A DNA stretch of 64,000 bases from CAWEHU01 sp963808965 (lineage in GTDB: Bacteria; Pseudomonadota; Alphaproteobacteria; Acetobacterales; Acetobacteraceae). The notes beneath the pieces were generated by a model. The model was not told the DNA's origin. It ran no database searches and saw only the letters and a program-made list of their open reading frames with translations. Below, in pieces: positions 8,519-21,638 of the stretch (positions are counted from its first letter, which is position 1; each line of letters opens with the position of its first letter). The stretch covers positions 235,480 to 299,479 of the forward strand of contig CAWEHU010000012.1 in the NCBI GenBank assembly GCA_963808965.1, in the 5' to 3' direction. A program made the translations under genes and the position numbers.

Positions 8519-9373
8519 CTAGCTCGACCCGTTCGCGGATCTAAGACCAAGCGCACGAGACAACTCCTCGGCGGTGGCGAGCAGCATCGCGAGCAGTGCC
8601 TTCGGTCGCGGCTGGCGCATTCGCATCGTCGGGGCGGTGATGAACAAGGCGGCCACGACTTGCGCGCCGGCATCGCGTACCGGCACGGTTACGCTCATGG
8701 CGCCGGGATGGACCTCGTCCGAGGTGATGAGGAAGCCCCGGCTGCGAATTCGCGTCAGGTCGCTCGCTATGCGCTTGGGGTCGGTCGGCGTCGCCGGCGT
8801 GAACCGAGGCAATCTCTGAGCCAGCACCTGGGTCTGCACAGGCTCCGGGGCATGGGCAAGCAGCAGGCGGCTGGCTCCCGCATGCAGCGGCCCGCGCTCA
8901 CCGACCCGGGTATAGAGGCGGAGAGCTTCCCCGGCCTGGAAAACCGCTGCTGTTTCGCTTTCCAATCCGTCCCGCACACTGAGGCACACATTCTCCCCGG
9001 TCTTGCGGCCGAGCGCTTCCAAGAAGGGCATGGCGGCCGCCGAGAGTGCGCCCTGGCTGGCCGCCGCGCGTCCGAGCGTGCCCCAGCGCGCGCCCAGCCG
9101 CCAGGCGCCGCGGGCACTGTCCTGGATCGCGAATCCTCGCGATTGCAAGGTACGCAACAGGCGGAAGCCGGCCGTCCGTGTGCAATTCGCCTCGTGCGCC
9201 AACTCCGCCAGCGAGGCCGGACCGATCCGAGCCAGGGCTTCCAGCAGATCGAGCGCGCGATCGACCGCGGCGATGCTGTATTCCCGCACGACGGGCTCCT
9301 GCCCGGCTGCGTCCTCGGGGACGAAGGGGGCGGGTGCGCGGACAATGGATGATGCGGCCGGGTTTTGCGCCAT
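8519..9373 (-). CDS. IclR-family transcriptional regulator
   Basis: A 284-residue protein with an N-terminal winged helix-turn-helix (about residues 30-95: SIAAVDRALDLLEALA, then SLAELAHEANCTRTAGFRLL) and a C-terminal IclR effector-binding domain. The latter ends with VTVPVRDAGAQVVAALFI, typical of the family. IclR proteins are dimeric regulators of carbon-source genes that respond to small metabolites. No catabolic operon lies beside it, so the target is unknown; the methyltransferase downstream on the same strand is a possible target. The N-terminal 27 residues before the HTH are variable, so the start could lie slightly further in. Confidence 0.92.
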   Translation of the reverse strand: MAQNPAASSIVRAPAPFVPEDAAGQEPVVREYSIAAVDRALDLLEALARIGPASLAELAHEANCTRTAGFRLLRTLQSRGFAIQDSARGAWRLGARWGTLGRAAASQGALSAAAMPFLEALGRKTGENVCLSVRDGLESETAAVFQAGEALRLYTRVGERGPLHAGASRLLLAHAPEPVQTQVLAQRLPRFTPATPTDPKRIASDLTRIRSRGFLITSDEVHPGAMSVTVPVRDAGAQVVAALFITAPTMRMRQPRPKALLAMLLATAEELSRALGLRSANGSS

Positions 9374-9571
9374 ATCTGCGGATATGCAGGTCCAGTGGGA
9401 GCGGAAACAAGCGCGTGCTTATGCAAGGTATCAGCCGCGCGCGCTATCCTTTCGAACCGGTGAAGCGGCCCGGCTCAACCGATAGCTGCGCTTGTCCCCG
9501 GTCGGCTCCTGCGCTAAAGCCCCGCGCTCACGGCCGCTGGTTCCGGGCACACGGGTTGCCCGCGGGTCCGT

Positions 9572-9656
<85 letters not shown>

Positions 9657-9694
9657 CTCGGCCGATTAGACACGGGTTGGGGATTTCCGGACAG

Positions 9695-11074
9695 ATGCAG
9701 GTTACTGAGACGCTCTCCGAGGGGCTGAGGCGCGGCTATACCGTCGTGGTGCCCGCCGCCGACGTCGAGAGCCGGCGCATGGCGAGGCTCACCGATCTCG
9801 GGAAGACTCTGCGCCTGCCTGGCTTCCGTCCGGGCAAGGTACCGCTTCCTGTCGTGCGGCAGCGATACGGAAGCGCAGTCAGTGCGGAGGTGCTGGAGGA
9901 GTTGGTCAACGAGGCGACCCGCCAAGTGCTCTCGGATCGCGGGCTGCGCGCCGCGATGCAGCCGAAGGTGGACGTACTCAATCCAGAGACGGACGCAGGC
10001 AAGGATCTCGAGTTCAAGGTCGAAGTCGAGCTGCTTCCGGATATTACCCCGCCGGATTTCTCGGCGATTGAGCTCACACGCTTGAAGGCGGATGTGCAGC
10101 CCGAGGCGGTGGACCGCGCCTTGGCCGAGATCGCCGGCCGCAATCGCGAGCTGGTCGACGTCACGGAGGACCGGGGGGCCGAGAAGGGCGACGTGCTCAC
10201 GGTGGACTTCGTCGGAACGATCGACGGGGTCCCGTTTCCGAACGGCAGCGCCTCCGACATGGATGTCGAAGTCGAGGGACAAGGCTTCATCCCTGGCTTT
10301 ACCGAGCAGCTAGGCGGGCTCCGGCCGGGAGAGACGCGGACGATCGCGGTAAGCTTTCCCGAGGACTATCAAGCCAAGGACGTGGCCGGGAAGGCCGCCG
10401 AGTTCGAGATTTCGGCCAAGAGACTGCGCCGGCCCGTGCTGCCCCCGCTCGACGACGAGCTGGGAAAGAAGCTTGGCTTCGAGGGGATCGACGATGTACG
10501 CCAGGCGCTCACGCAGCGGATGCAGCGCGAATACGACCAACTGGCGCGTCTTCGCCTGAAACGCGAGCTTCTGGATTCCCTCGCCGAGCTCGCCGACTTC
10601 GCCGCTCCGGAGGGCATGGTTGAGGCCGAGTTCGACCAGATTTGGCGCCGGCTCGAGGCCGAGCGGAAGGAAGGGCGGCTGGACGAGGACGACAAGGCCA
10701 AGGACGAGGAGACGCTTAGGAGGGAATACCGGGCTATCGCCGAGCGTCGGGTAAAGCTGGGCCTGCTGCTCGCCGAGGTCGGGCGCGCGAACGGCATCAC
10801 GGTCGGGAATGACGAGATGACCAGGGCCATGCGAACCGAGGCCGGCCGCTATCCGGGGCAGGAGGCGCAGGTCATGGAGTTCTTCCGCAAGAATCCGCAG
10901 GCGGCGGAAACCCTGCGCGGTCCAATCTACGAGGAAAAAGTGGTCGACTATATCCTCGAGCTGGCGAAGGTGACGGAGCGGTCCGCGGTCCCCGACGAGC
11001 TCACGAAGGAACCGGAGGCTGCCTCGGCCGAGAAGGCGACCGAGGAGGCGGCTCCCGAGAACGCCGTGGGATGA
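9695..11074 (+). CDS. tig: trigger factor, ribosome-bound chaperone and peptidyl-prolyl isomerase
   Basis: A 459-residue protein that binds the ribosome exit tunnel and folds nascent chains. The ribosome-docking signature GFRPGKVP is at residues 43-50. The FKBP-like isomerase domain is in the middle (DFVGTIDGVPFPNGSASD, GFIPGFTEQL), and the C-terminal chaperone domain is helical and charged, ending in an Ala/Glu-rich tail. The start is ATG 9695 (MQVTETLSEGL); upstream codons run into tRNA-Leu. It heads the tig-clpP-clpX-lon quality-control block, the usual order in Alphaproteobacteria. Confidence 0.97.
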   Translation: MQVTETLSEGLRRGYTVVVPAADVESRRMARLTDLGKTLRLPGFRPGKVPLPVVRQRYGSAVSAEVLEELVNEATRQVLSDRGLRAAMQPKVDVLNPETDAGKDLEFKVEVELLPDITPPDFSAIELTRLKADVQPEAVDRALAEIAGRNRELVDVTEDRGAEKGDVLTVDFVGTIDGVPFPNGSASDMDVEVEGQGFIPGFTEQLGGLRPGETRTIAVSFPEDYQAKDVAGKAAEFEISAKRLRRPVLPPLDDELGKKLGFEGIDDVRQALTQRMQREYDQLARLRLKRELLDSLAELADFAAPEGMVEAEFDQIWRRLEAERKEGRLDEDDKAKDEETLRREYRAIAERRVKLGLLLAEVGRANGITVGNDEMTRAMRTEAGRYPGQEAQVMEFFRKNPQAAETLRGPIYEEKVVDYILELAKVTERSAVPDELTKEPEAASAEKATEEAAPENAVG

Positions 11075-11143
11075 CCGGCTGGAAGCCGGGCAGTTCGCTC
11101 CTATTTGAGCAGACGCAGAACTTTGGTGCGAAAGGTTGAGGGC

Positions 11144-11788
11144 ATGAGGGATCGCGATCCCGTCGAGGTATATGGAAACACGCTGGTTCCGATGGTGGTC
11201 GAGCAGACCGCCAGGGGCGAGCGGGCCTTCGACATCTATTCCCGCTTGCTGAAAGAGCGGATCATCTTCCTGACCGGGGCAGTCTTCGATCAGGTCGCCT
11301 CGCTCATTTGCGCGCAGCTCCTGTTCCTCGAGTCCGAGAACCCGAGCAAGGACATCGCCTTCTACATCAATAGCCCCGGCGGGGTCGTTTCCTCCGGGCT
11401 CGCGATCTATGATACGATGCAGTACATACGCAGCCCGGTCAGTACGGTCTGCATCGGTCAGGCCGCCTCGATGGGGAGTTTGCTGCTTTGCTCCGGCGCC
11501 AAGGGCAAGCGTTTCGCCCTGCCGAACGCTCGGGTCATGGTACACCAGCCCTCCGGTGGGGCGCAGGGCCAGGCCACCGACATCGAAATCCAGGCGCGCG
11601 AGATCCTGACCCTCAGGAAGCGGTTGAACGAGATCTATGTGCGCCACACAGGCCAGCCGATCGAGGCGATCGAGCGCAAGCTGGAGCGGGACTCCTATCT
11701 CTCAGCCGAGGAGGCGCGCGATTTTGGCCTTGTGGATCAAGTGGTCGAGGCCCGGCCGCACTCCCCGGACGAAGCCGTCAAAGTGTGA
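11144..11788 (+). CDS. clpP: ATP-dependent Clp protease proteolytic subunit
   Basis: A 214-residue serine peptidase of family S14 that forms the tetradecameric chamber fed by ClpX or ClpA. The catalytic triad is visible as Ser109 (GQAASMGS), His134 (VMVHQPSGG) and Asp183 (ERDSYLS), and QGQATDIEIQ is the usual handle region. ATG 11144 is preferred over a TTG at 11105 because the family begins a few residues before NTLVPMVVEQT. The next gene, clpX, starts after a gap of about 200 bp, so the two may be transcribed together but with separate control. Confidence 0.97.
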   Translation: MRDRDPVEVYGNTLVPMVVEQTARGERAFDIYSRLLKERIIFLTGAVFDQVASLICAQLLFLESENPSKDIAFYINSPGGVVSSGLAIYDTMQYIRSPVSTVCIGQAASMGSLLLCSGAKGKRFALPNARVMVHQPSGGAQGQATDIEIQAREILTLRKRLNEIYVRHTGQPIEAIERKLERDSYLSAEEARDFGLVDQVVEARPHSPDEAVKV

Positions 11789-11990
11789 TCTGGCCGGGCG
11801 GCGACCGCCAGGTTGCCGCCATTCGGCGGTTCCGTCCAAATCTCGAACCCAGTCTCTGGTTCGGTTGCTTCGCGCGGTGGTTTGCTCGCAAAAGTGGCGT
11901 AGCTGCCGGCCGTGGTCCTTGTCCGGCTCCGCCGCTGGAGGCTAGACTTCCGCTTTGGCTTCCCGGGGCGTGCCCGGGGCAGGAGTGCTC

Positions 11991-13244
<1,254 letters not shown>

Positions 13245-13412
13245 CTTCCGACCACTTTTACCCGGTGCCCATAGGGCAGGTTTCAAGATCTTGTCTCAGG
13301 GCGTGAATCGCCGATATCCCGCAACAGTAAATCGGGCTGGAAAGCCTGAGAAGGCGCGATCCGTGCCGCTGTTGGGCGGAATGCGCGCCGACTGTCCAGA
13401 AGGAGGTCACCC

Positions 13413-15849
<2,437 letters not shown>

Positions 15850-16068
15850 TCCTCTGGAGATGGCGGCCCGCCGTATCGCCGGCGGGCCGTGTCGTCCTTC
15901 GGTCGCGGGCTCCGGGAGCCGGGCCGCGGTGAAAATCCCGGTTTGGGAGCATTCTCCTTCCACGGTCGGACGGAACTTGATCTATTCTGCGGCTCCTTGG
16001 CCCTGCTATCCGCAAACGGCCGAATGCCCGATCAGCCAGCCGCATCTGACATTCAAGAGGGAGCGCCC

Positions 16069-16341
16069 GTGAACAAAATGGACCTTATCGCCGCTGTCGC
16101 GGAGGAAACCGACCTGCCCAGGGCCAAGGCTGCCCAGGTGGTGGATGCGGTATTCGACGCTATCGGAAAGGCGCTGAAAAAGGAGGAGGAGGTCCGCCTC
16201 TTAGGCTTCGGCACATTCGCGACGGCGAAGCGCAAGGCCGCCACGGGCCGCAATCCCCGCACGGGGGAGGAGATCGAGATCCCGGCTTCGGTTGCAGTCA
16301 AGTTCAAGGCGGGCAAGGGATTGAAGGATTCCGTCAATTAA
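16069..16341 (+). CDS. hup: DNA-binding protein HU
   Basis: A 90-residue histone-like protein that bends DNA as a dimer. It has the HU signature GFGTFATAKRKAATGRNPRTG (with the Pro that intercalates) and ends in FKAGKGLKD. The GTG at 16069 follows AAGAGGG and gives the typical VNKMDLIAAVAE start; ATG 16078 is the alternative. It lies downstream of lon, as in many Proteobacteria, separated by about 220 bp, so it is probably transcribed from its own promoter. Confidence 0.97.
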   Translation: MNKMDLIAAVAEETDLPRAKAAQVVDAVFDAIGKALKKEEEVRLLGFGTFATAKRKAATGRNPRTGEEIEIPASVAVKFKAGKGLKDSVN

Positions 16342-16417
16342 CGGGATCATGGCAGTTTGCTTTCCGAGCAGACCCCATGAGCGGGTCCGATCCGGCCGAT
16401 CCCGAGATCTGTTCGGC

Positions 16418-16489
16418 GGGCGGTTAGCTCAGCGGTAGAGCGTCTCGTTTACACCGAGAGGGCCGGCGGTTCGAATCCGTCACCGCCCA
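16418..16489 (+). tRNA. tRNA-Val (UAC anticodon)
   Basis: A 72-nt cloverleaf without encoded CCA. The acceptor stem is GGGCGGT/ACCGCCC, the D-loop AGCTCAGCGGTAGAGC, the anticodon stem TCTCG/CGAGA with loop TTTACAC (anticodon TAC), and the T-arm has GGTTCGAATCC. It is 66 bp upstream of tRNA-Asp. Confidence 0.96.
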
Positions 16490-16554
16490 TTCCCGCCTTG
16501 TCCTGGGCTCCTTGACGCCGTTTACCGCGCGTCCTAAAGGCTGCGCCTCGCGCT

Positions 16555-16631
<77 letters not shown>

Positions 16632-16798
16632 GCAGCATTTCCTCCTCCGTGGCCTTTGATCCTGCCGGATACTGGCTCTAGGGGCTATGGCGGCCGGAAA
16701 AGGTTGAGGCTAATGTCCGCCGCAGCAGCAGGATCCCGGCGGGGTTCGGACGTCGGGCTGATGCGTTGCGGGCTACACGTTCGGATTGGAGCGATGCG

Positions 16799-17164
16799 AT
16801 GCAGCCAGTTCTCGGCGGCTATTTTCCCATCCTCGTGTTCATCGTGATCGCCGGGGTGATCGGCGTGGCCATGGTCGGCGGATCGCTTCTCGCTGCATGG
16901 CAGAAGCCCTACCCCGAGAAGGTGTCAGCCTATGAATGCGGGTTCGAGCCGTTTGACGATGCCCGGCGCCGCTTCGACGTGCGGTTCTACCTGGTATCGC
17001 TGCTCTTCATCATCTTCGATCTGGAGGTGGCCTTCCTATTTCCGTGGGCGGTGAGCCTGTCGGACATCGGACTGTTCGGTTTCCTGTCGATGATGGTGTT
17101 CCTTGCGGTGTTGACGATCGGCTTCATCTACGAGTGGTGCAAGGGCGCCCTGGATTGGGAGTGA
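16799..17164 (+). CDS. nuoA: NADH-quinone oxidoreductase subunit A
   Basis: A 121-residue inner-membrane subunit of complex I with three hydrophobic helices. It contains the conserved loop KVSAYECGFEPFDDARRRFDVRFYLV, here with the Cys of the ND3 loop (YECG), and FDLEVAFLFPWA. ATG 16799 (MQPVLGGYFPIL) is chosen over earlier alternative codons. It is the first gene of the nuoA-N operon; the stop is followed 4 bp later by nuoB. Confidence 0.97.
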   Translation: MQPVLGGYFPILVFIVIAGVIGVAMVGGSLLAAWQKPYPEKVSAYECGFEPFDDARRRFDVRFYLVSLLFIIFDLEVAFLFPWAVSLSDIGLFGFLSMMVFLAVLTIGFIYEWCKGALDWE

Positions 17165-17168
17165 TTCC

Positions 17169-17741
17169 ATGAGCACGACTGCGGCACCGACCACCGTTCA
17201 CGGCATTGCATGGAACCGCGAACTCCTGCCGCCGGGGCCGGAGCAGGACGCCGTCGTGCGCGGCATCACCGGCGAGATCGCGGACAAGGGGTTCCTGGTG
17301 GCCAACCTCGATCGCGTGGTGAATTGGGCGCGCACCGGCAGTTTGTGGCCGATGACTTTCGGCCTCGCGTGCTGCGCGGTCGAGATGATCCACGCCTACA
17401 TGCCTCGTTACGACCTGGACCGGCTCGGCGTCATCCCGCGCGCGAGCCCGCGGCAAAGCGACGTAATGATCGTCGCGGGCACGCTGACCAACAAGATGGC
17501 GCCGGCGTTACGCAAGGTCTACGACCAGATGCCGGAGCCTCGCTGGGTAATCAGCATGGGAAGCTGCGCCAACGGAGGCGGCTATTACCACTACTCCTAT
17601 TCCGTGGTCCGTGGCTGCGACCGGATAGTGCCGGTCGACGTCTACGTGCCAGGCTGTCCGCCCTCGGCCGAGGCGCTTGTTTACGGGATCTTGCAGCTGC
17701 AAAAGAAGATTCGGCGCACGGGAACAATTCTCCGTGGGTGA
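17169..17741 (+). CDS. nuoB: NADH-quinone oxidoreductase subunit B
   Basis: A 190-residue peripheral subunit that carries cluster N2, the last iron-sulphur cluster before quinone. The ligands are visible as the adjacent Cys68-Cys69 (GLACCAVEM), Cys in SMGSCANGGG and Cys in VPGCPPSAEAL. Length and motifs are standard. Its last codons overlap the GTG start of nuoC by 8 bp, so the two are translationally coupled. Confidence 0.98.
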   Translation: MSTTAAPTTVHGIAWNRELLPPGPEQDAVVRGITGEIADKGFLVANLDRVVNWARTGSLWPMTFGLACCAVEMIHAYMPRYDLDRLGVIPRASPRQSDVMIVAGTLTNKMAPALRKVYDQMPEPRWVISMGSCANGGGYYHYSYSVVRGCDRIVPVDVYVPGCPPSAEALVYGILQLQKKIRRTGTILRG

Positions 17742-18399
17742 CGCAACGACGCCCGCGACTCCGCTGCACGCGCTGGGCTCCGAGGTCGCCGGATTGTCGG
17801 GCGTGATCGCCACTCGGATCGAGTACGGGGAACTGATTGCCGACGCACGGCGGGAGGATCTGATCCCGCTGCTGACGACGCTGCGGGACGACCCTCGCTT
17901 CGCATTCGAGCAGGTCATGGACATCTGCGGCGTGGACTGGCCGGAACGCGCCGAACGGTTCGATGTCGTCTACAATCTTCTCTCGGTGTCGCTGAACCAG
18001 CGGCTCCGGGTGATTATAACCACGGACGAGAAAACGCCGGTGCCGTCGATCCACACCCTCTGGCCTTGCGCGACCTGGTGGGAGCGCGAGGCTTGGGACA
18101 TGTACGGGATCGTGTTCTCCGGCCAACCGGATCTGCGGCGCATCCTTACCGATTACGGGTTCGACGGACACCCGATGCGAAAGGATTTCCCGCTCACCGG
18201 TTATGTCGAGGTTCGCTACGACGAAGACCAGAAGGCGGTCGTGTATGAGCCAGTGAAGCTCACCCAGGATTGGCGCAGCTTCGATTTCCTCTCGCCATGG
18301 GAAGGAATTACGACATTGCCGGGGGACGAGAAGGTGCATCTGGAACGGAAAGCGGAAGCGCCACCGGCTGCCACCGCGCCCCAGGCTCCGAAGGGCTGA
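17734..18399 (+). CDS. nuoC: NADH-quinone oxidoreductase subunit C
   Basis: A 221-residue hydrophilic subunit of complex I (30 kDa type). The signature ATWWEREAWDMYGIVFSGQPDLRRILTDY is present, followed by GHPMRKDFPL. GTG 17734 is proposed as the start because the next upstream start codons lie inside nuoB. The C-terminal tail (EAPPAATAPQAPKG) is low complexity. NuoC and NuoD are separate proteins here, unlike the fused form in enterobacteria. nuoD starts 4 bp after the stop. Confidence 0.95.
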   Translation: MGDATTPATPLHALGSEVAGLSGVIATRIEYGELIADARREDLIPLLTTLRDDPRFAFEQVMDICGVDWPERAERFDVVYNLLSVSLNQRLRVIITTDEKTPVPSIHTLWPCATWWEREAWDMYGIVFSGQPDLRRILTDYGFDGHPMRKDFPLTGYVEVRYDEDQKAVVYEPVKLTQDWRSFDFLSPWEGITTLPGDEKVHLERKAEAPPAATAPQAPKG

Positions 18400-18403
18400 C
18401 ATC

Positions 18404-19648
18404 ATGGCCGACACCGTTCCTGACGAGGTGGTCAAAACCGAGAACGTGCCTTCGGGCGGCGAGCCGGGTCAGCGCACGGTGGAGATCGACAGTCACGCCA
18501 TCAATTTCGGTCCGCAGCATCCGGCCGCGCACGGCGTGCTGCGGCTGATTCTGGAGATGGATGGCGAGGTGGTGGAGCGAGCCGACCCGCATATCGGGCT
18601 TCTGCATCGCGGCACCGAGAAGCTGATGGAGTACCGGACGTACATCCAGAACGTCCCGTACATGGACCGGCTCGATTACGTCTCACCCATGTGCATGGAG
18701 CACACGTTCGTTCTCGCGATCGAGAAGTTGATCGGCTTGCAGGCGCCGGAACGGGCGCAATGGATCCGGACGTTGTTCGCCGAAATCACGCGGGTGCTGA
18801 ATCACCTGCTGAACGTGACGACCTACGCCCTCGATGTCGGAGCCATTACCCCGAGCCTCTGGGGGTTCGAGGAGCGCGAGAGGCTGATGGAGTTCTATGA
18901 GGCGGTTTCCGGCGCGCGGCTCCACTCGAACTACTATCGGCCAGGCGGGGTGAATCGCGACTTGCCCGCGGGGCTTGAGGAGCGGATCGCCGCCTGGGCC
19001 GAGACTTTCACCAAGTTCGTCGATGATCTCGAAGACCTGCTGACCGGCAACCGGATCTGGAAACAGCGCACCGTCGATATCGGGATCATGAGCGCGGAAC
19101 AGGCGCTCGCCTGGGGTTTCGCCGGCCCGTGCCTGCGTGCGAGCGGTGTGCCTTGGGATCTGCGGCGGTCGCAGCCGTACGACAAATATGCGGAAGTGGA
19201 TTTCAACATTCCGGTCGGGCGCAATGGCGATTGCTTCGACCGCTATCTGATGCGGCTTTCGGAGATGCGGGAGAGCGTGAAGATCATCCGTCAATGTCTG
19301 GCGAAGATGAAGCCGGGTCCGATCAAGGCGCAAGACCGCAAATTCACGCCGCCCCGGCGCGCGGAAATGAAGCGGTCGATGGAGGCGCTGATCCATCATT
19401 TCAAGCTTTACACCGAAGGTTTCCACGTTCCGCCGGGCACCACTTATACCGCGACGGAAAGCCCCAAAGGCGAGTTCGGCGTCTATCTGGTCGCGGACGG
19501 GACCAACCGCCCGTATCGCTGCAAAATCCGCCCCACGGGATTCTCGTTCCTGCAGGCGATGGGCGTGATGGCGAAGCGGCACATGCTGGCCGATGCGGTG
19601 GCGATCATCGGGTCGATCGACATCGTGTTCGGCGAGATCGATAGGTAG
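18404..19648 (+). CDS. nuoD: NADH-quinone oxidoreductase subunit D
   Basis: A 414-residue 49-kDa subunit that forms the quinone pocket with NuoB. It contains NFGPQHPAAHGVLRL, with the His used in quinone binding, DPHIGLLHRGTEKLMEY and the C-terminal FGEIDR. The N-terminal 25 residues are extra, hydrophilic and variable. nuoE begins 3 bp downstream. Confidence 0.98.
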   Translation: MADTVPDEVVKTENVPSGGEPGQRTVEIDSHAINFGPQHPAAHGVLRLILEMDGEVVERADPHIGLLHRGTEKLMEYRTYIQNVPYMDRLDYVSPMCMEHTFVLAIEKLIGLQAPERAQWIRTLFAEITRVLNHLLNVTTYALDVGAITPSLWGFEERERLMEFYEAVSGARLHSNYYRPGGVNRDLPAGLEERIAAWAETFTKFVDDLEDLLTGNRIWKQRTVDIGIMSAEQALAWGFAGPCLRASGVPWDLRRSQPYDKYAEVDFNIPVGRNGDCFDRYLMRLSEMRESVKIIRQCLAKMKPGPIKAQDRKFTPPRRAEMKRSMEALIHHFKLYTEGFHVPPGTTYTATESPKGEFGVYLVADGTNRPYRCKIRPTGFSFLQAMGVMAKRHMLADAVAIIGSIDIVFGEIDR

Positions 19649-19651
19649 GGC

Positions 19652-20317
19652 ATGACGGAAGACATCGGCTTCGGATCGCCGGGAACCGACATCGTCCAGC
19701 CTCAGAGCTTCGCCTTCGATGCGGAGAGCGAGGCCGCGATCGTGCAGGCGATCGCGAAATATCCGCCGGGCAAGCAGGCGAGCGCGGTTATCCCGCTGCT
19801 CTATATCGCGCAGGGTCAGATGGGCCGGCAGACCGGCAGCGCCTGGGTGCCACGCGTCGCGATGGACGCCGTCGCGCATCGGCTCGGGATGGCGCCAATT
19901 CGCGTCTACGAGGTCGCGACTTTTTACCTCATGTTCAACACGCGGCCGATCGGCAAGTGGCATTTGCAGGTTTGCACGACAACGCCATGCTGGCTGCAGG
20001 GCTCGGACGACGTCACGGCCGCGTGCCGGCAATTCACCGGCATCAAGGGCTGGGGTGAGACGAGCGCGGACCGGCTGTTCACCATGACCGAGGTGGAATG
20101 CCTAGGCGCGTGCGTGAATGCGCCGATTCTCCAGGTGAATGACGATTTCTACGAAGACATGGACGCGGAACGGACGATACAGCTGCTAGAAGCCCTCAAG
20201 CGGGGCGAACCGCCGCGTCCTGGCTCCACGATTGGGCGGCAGACCTCGGCGCCGGAAGGCGGCCCGGTTACGCTCACCACGCTTCAGAATCTCGGCCCAC
20301 CTCCGCCGGAGGCATGA
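19652..20317 (+). CDS. nuoE: NADH-quinone oxidoreductase subunit E
   Basis: A 221-residue thioredoxin-like subunit that binds the [2Fe-2S] cluster N1a. The four Cys ligands are in VCTTTPCWLQG and VECLGACVNAP. The N-terminal helical part has KYPPGKQASAVIPLLYIAQ. The last 40 residues are a Gly/Pro-rich tail typical of alphaproteobacterial NuoE. The stop is 13 bp before nuoF. Confidence 0.97.
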   Translation: MTEDIGFGSPGTDIVQPQSFAFDAESEAAIVQAIAKYPPGKQASAVIPLLYIAQGQMGRQTGSAWVPRVAMDAVAHRLGMAPIRVYEVATFYLMFNTRPIGKWHLQVCTTTPCWLQGSDDVTAACRQFTGIKGWGETSADRLFTMTEVECLGACVNAPILQVNDDFYEDMDAERTIQLLEALKRGEPPRPGSTIGRQTSAPEGGPVTLTTLQNLGPPPPEA

Positions 20318-20330
20318 TGCCAGGGAAGTC

Positions 20331-21635
20331 ATGTTAGAAGATCGGGATCGCATCTTCACCAATCTCTACGGCCAGCACGACTGGGGGCTCCAGGGTGCGC
20401 GAGCGCGAGGGGACTGGGACGGCACCGCGGCGATCCTCGCGCGCGGTCGCGACGCCATTGTCGACGAGATCAAGGCCTCCGGGTTGCGCGGGCGCGGCGG
20501 GGCGGGGTTTCCGACCGGCATGAAATGGTCGTTCATGCCGAAGCAGTCGGACGGACGGCCTTGCTATCTCGTGGTGAACGCTGACGAGAGCGAGCCGGGC
20601 ACCTGCAAGGATCGCGACATAATGCGTCACGATCCGCACAAGCTGATCGAGGGCTGCCTTCTCGCCTCCTTCGCGATGGGCGCGCATGCCTCGTACATCT
20701 ACATCCGCGGCGAGTTTTATAACGAAGCCCGCGTGCTGCAAGCGGCGATCGACCAGGCCTACGAGGCGGGACTGATCGGCAAGAATGCAGCCGGATCGGG
20801 GTGGGACTTCGATCTCTACGTGCATCGCGGTGCGGGCGCCTATATCTGCGGCGAGGAAACCGCGCTGCTGGAAAGCCTCGAGGGCAAGAAGGGAATGCCC
20901 CGGCTGAAGCCGCCGTTTCCGGCCGCGGTCGGGCTCTACGGCTGTCCGACGACGGTGAACAACGTCGAGAGCATCGCCGTCACCCCGACGATCATGCGAC
21001 GCGGCGCGGCGTGGTTCTCCGCGTTAGGCCGGCCTAAGAACTCGGGGACCAAACTCTTCTGCATCTCCGGCCACGTGAACAAGCCGTGCAACGTGGAGGA
21101 GGAGCTAGGCATTCCGCTGCGCGAGCTGATCGACCGTTACGCGGGCGGCATTCGCGGCGGATGGGACAATCTGCTCGCGGTCATCCCCGGCGGCTCATCG
21201 GTGCCGCTCATCCCCAAGGACATCTGCGACACGGTGCTGATGGATTTCGACAGCCTGCGCGACGTGAAGAGCGGGCTCGGCACGGCTGCCGTCATCGTGA
21301 TGGACAAGTCGACCGACGTTATCCGCGCGATCTGGCGGCTGGCGCAGTTCTATAAGCACGAGAGCTGCGGCCAATGCACGCCCTGCCGCGAAGGGACCGG
21401 CTGGATGATGCGCGTCATGGCGCGAATGATGGAAGGACGCGCCGAACCGCAGGAGATCGACACCTTGGAGCAGGTGACGCGGCAGGTGGAAGGCCACACA
21501 ATCTGCGCGCTGGGCGATGCGGCCGCATGGCCGATCCAAGGGCTGATCCGGCATTTCCGCCCGGTGATGGAGGCGCGCATCGCCGCCTACAAGGCGCGAA
21601 CCGGCGTTCCCGCGATGCCGATGGCGGCGGAGTAG
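20331..21635 (+). CDS. nuoF: NADH-quinone oxidoreductase subunit F
   Basis: A 434-residue subunit that binds NADH and FMN and cluster N3. The nucleotide-binding stretch is GLRGRGGAGFPTGMKWSF, the FMN region has NADESEPGTCKDR, and the [4Fe-4S] ligands are in ESCGQCTPCREG with the fourth Cys in TICALGDAAAWP. ATG 20331 (MLEDRDRIFTNLYG) is the usual family start; longer readings overlap nuoE. Confidence 0.98.
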   Translation: MLEDRDRIFTNLYGQHDWGLQGARARGDWDGTAAILARGRDAIVDEIKASGLRGRGGAGFPTGMKWSFMPKQSDGRPCYLVVNADESEPGTCKDRDIMRHDPHKLIEGCLLASFAMGAHASYIYIRGEFYNEARVLQAAIDQAYEAGLIGKNAAGSGWDFDLYVHRGAGAYICGEETALLESLEGKKGMPRLKPPFPAAVGLYGCPTTVNNVESIAVTPTIMRRGAAWFSALGRPKNSGTKLFCISGHVNKPCNVEEELGIPLRELIDRYAGGIRGGWDNLLAVIPGGSSVPLIPKDICDTVLMDFDSLRDVKSGLGTAAVIVMDKSTDVIRAIWRLAQFYKHESCGQCTPCREGTGWMMRVMARMMEGRAEPQEIDTLEQVTRQVEGHTICALGDAAAWPIQGLIRHFRPVMEARIAAYKARTGVPAMPMAAE

Positions 21636-21638
21636 GTC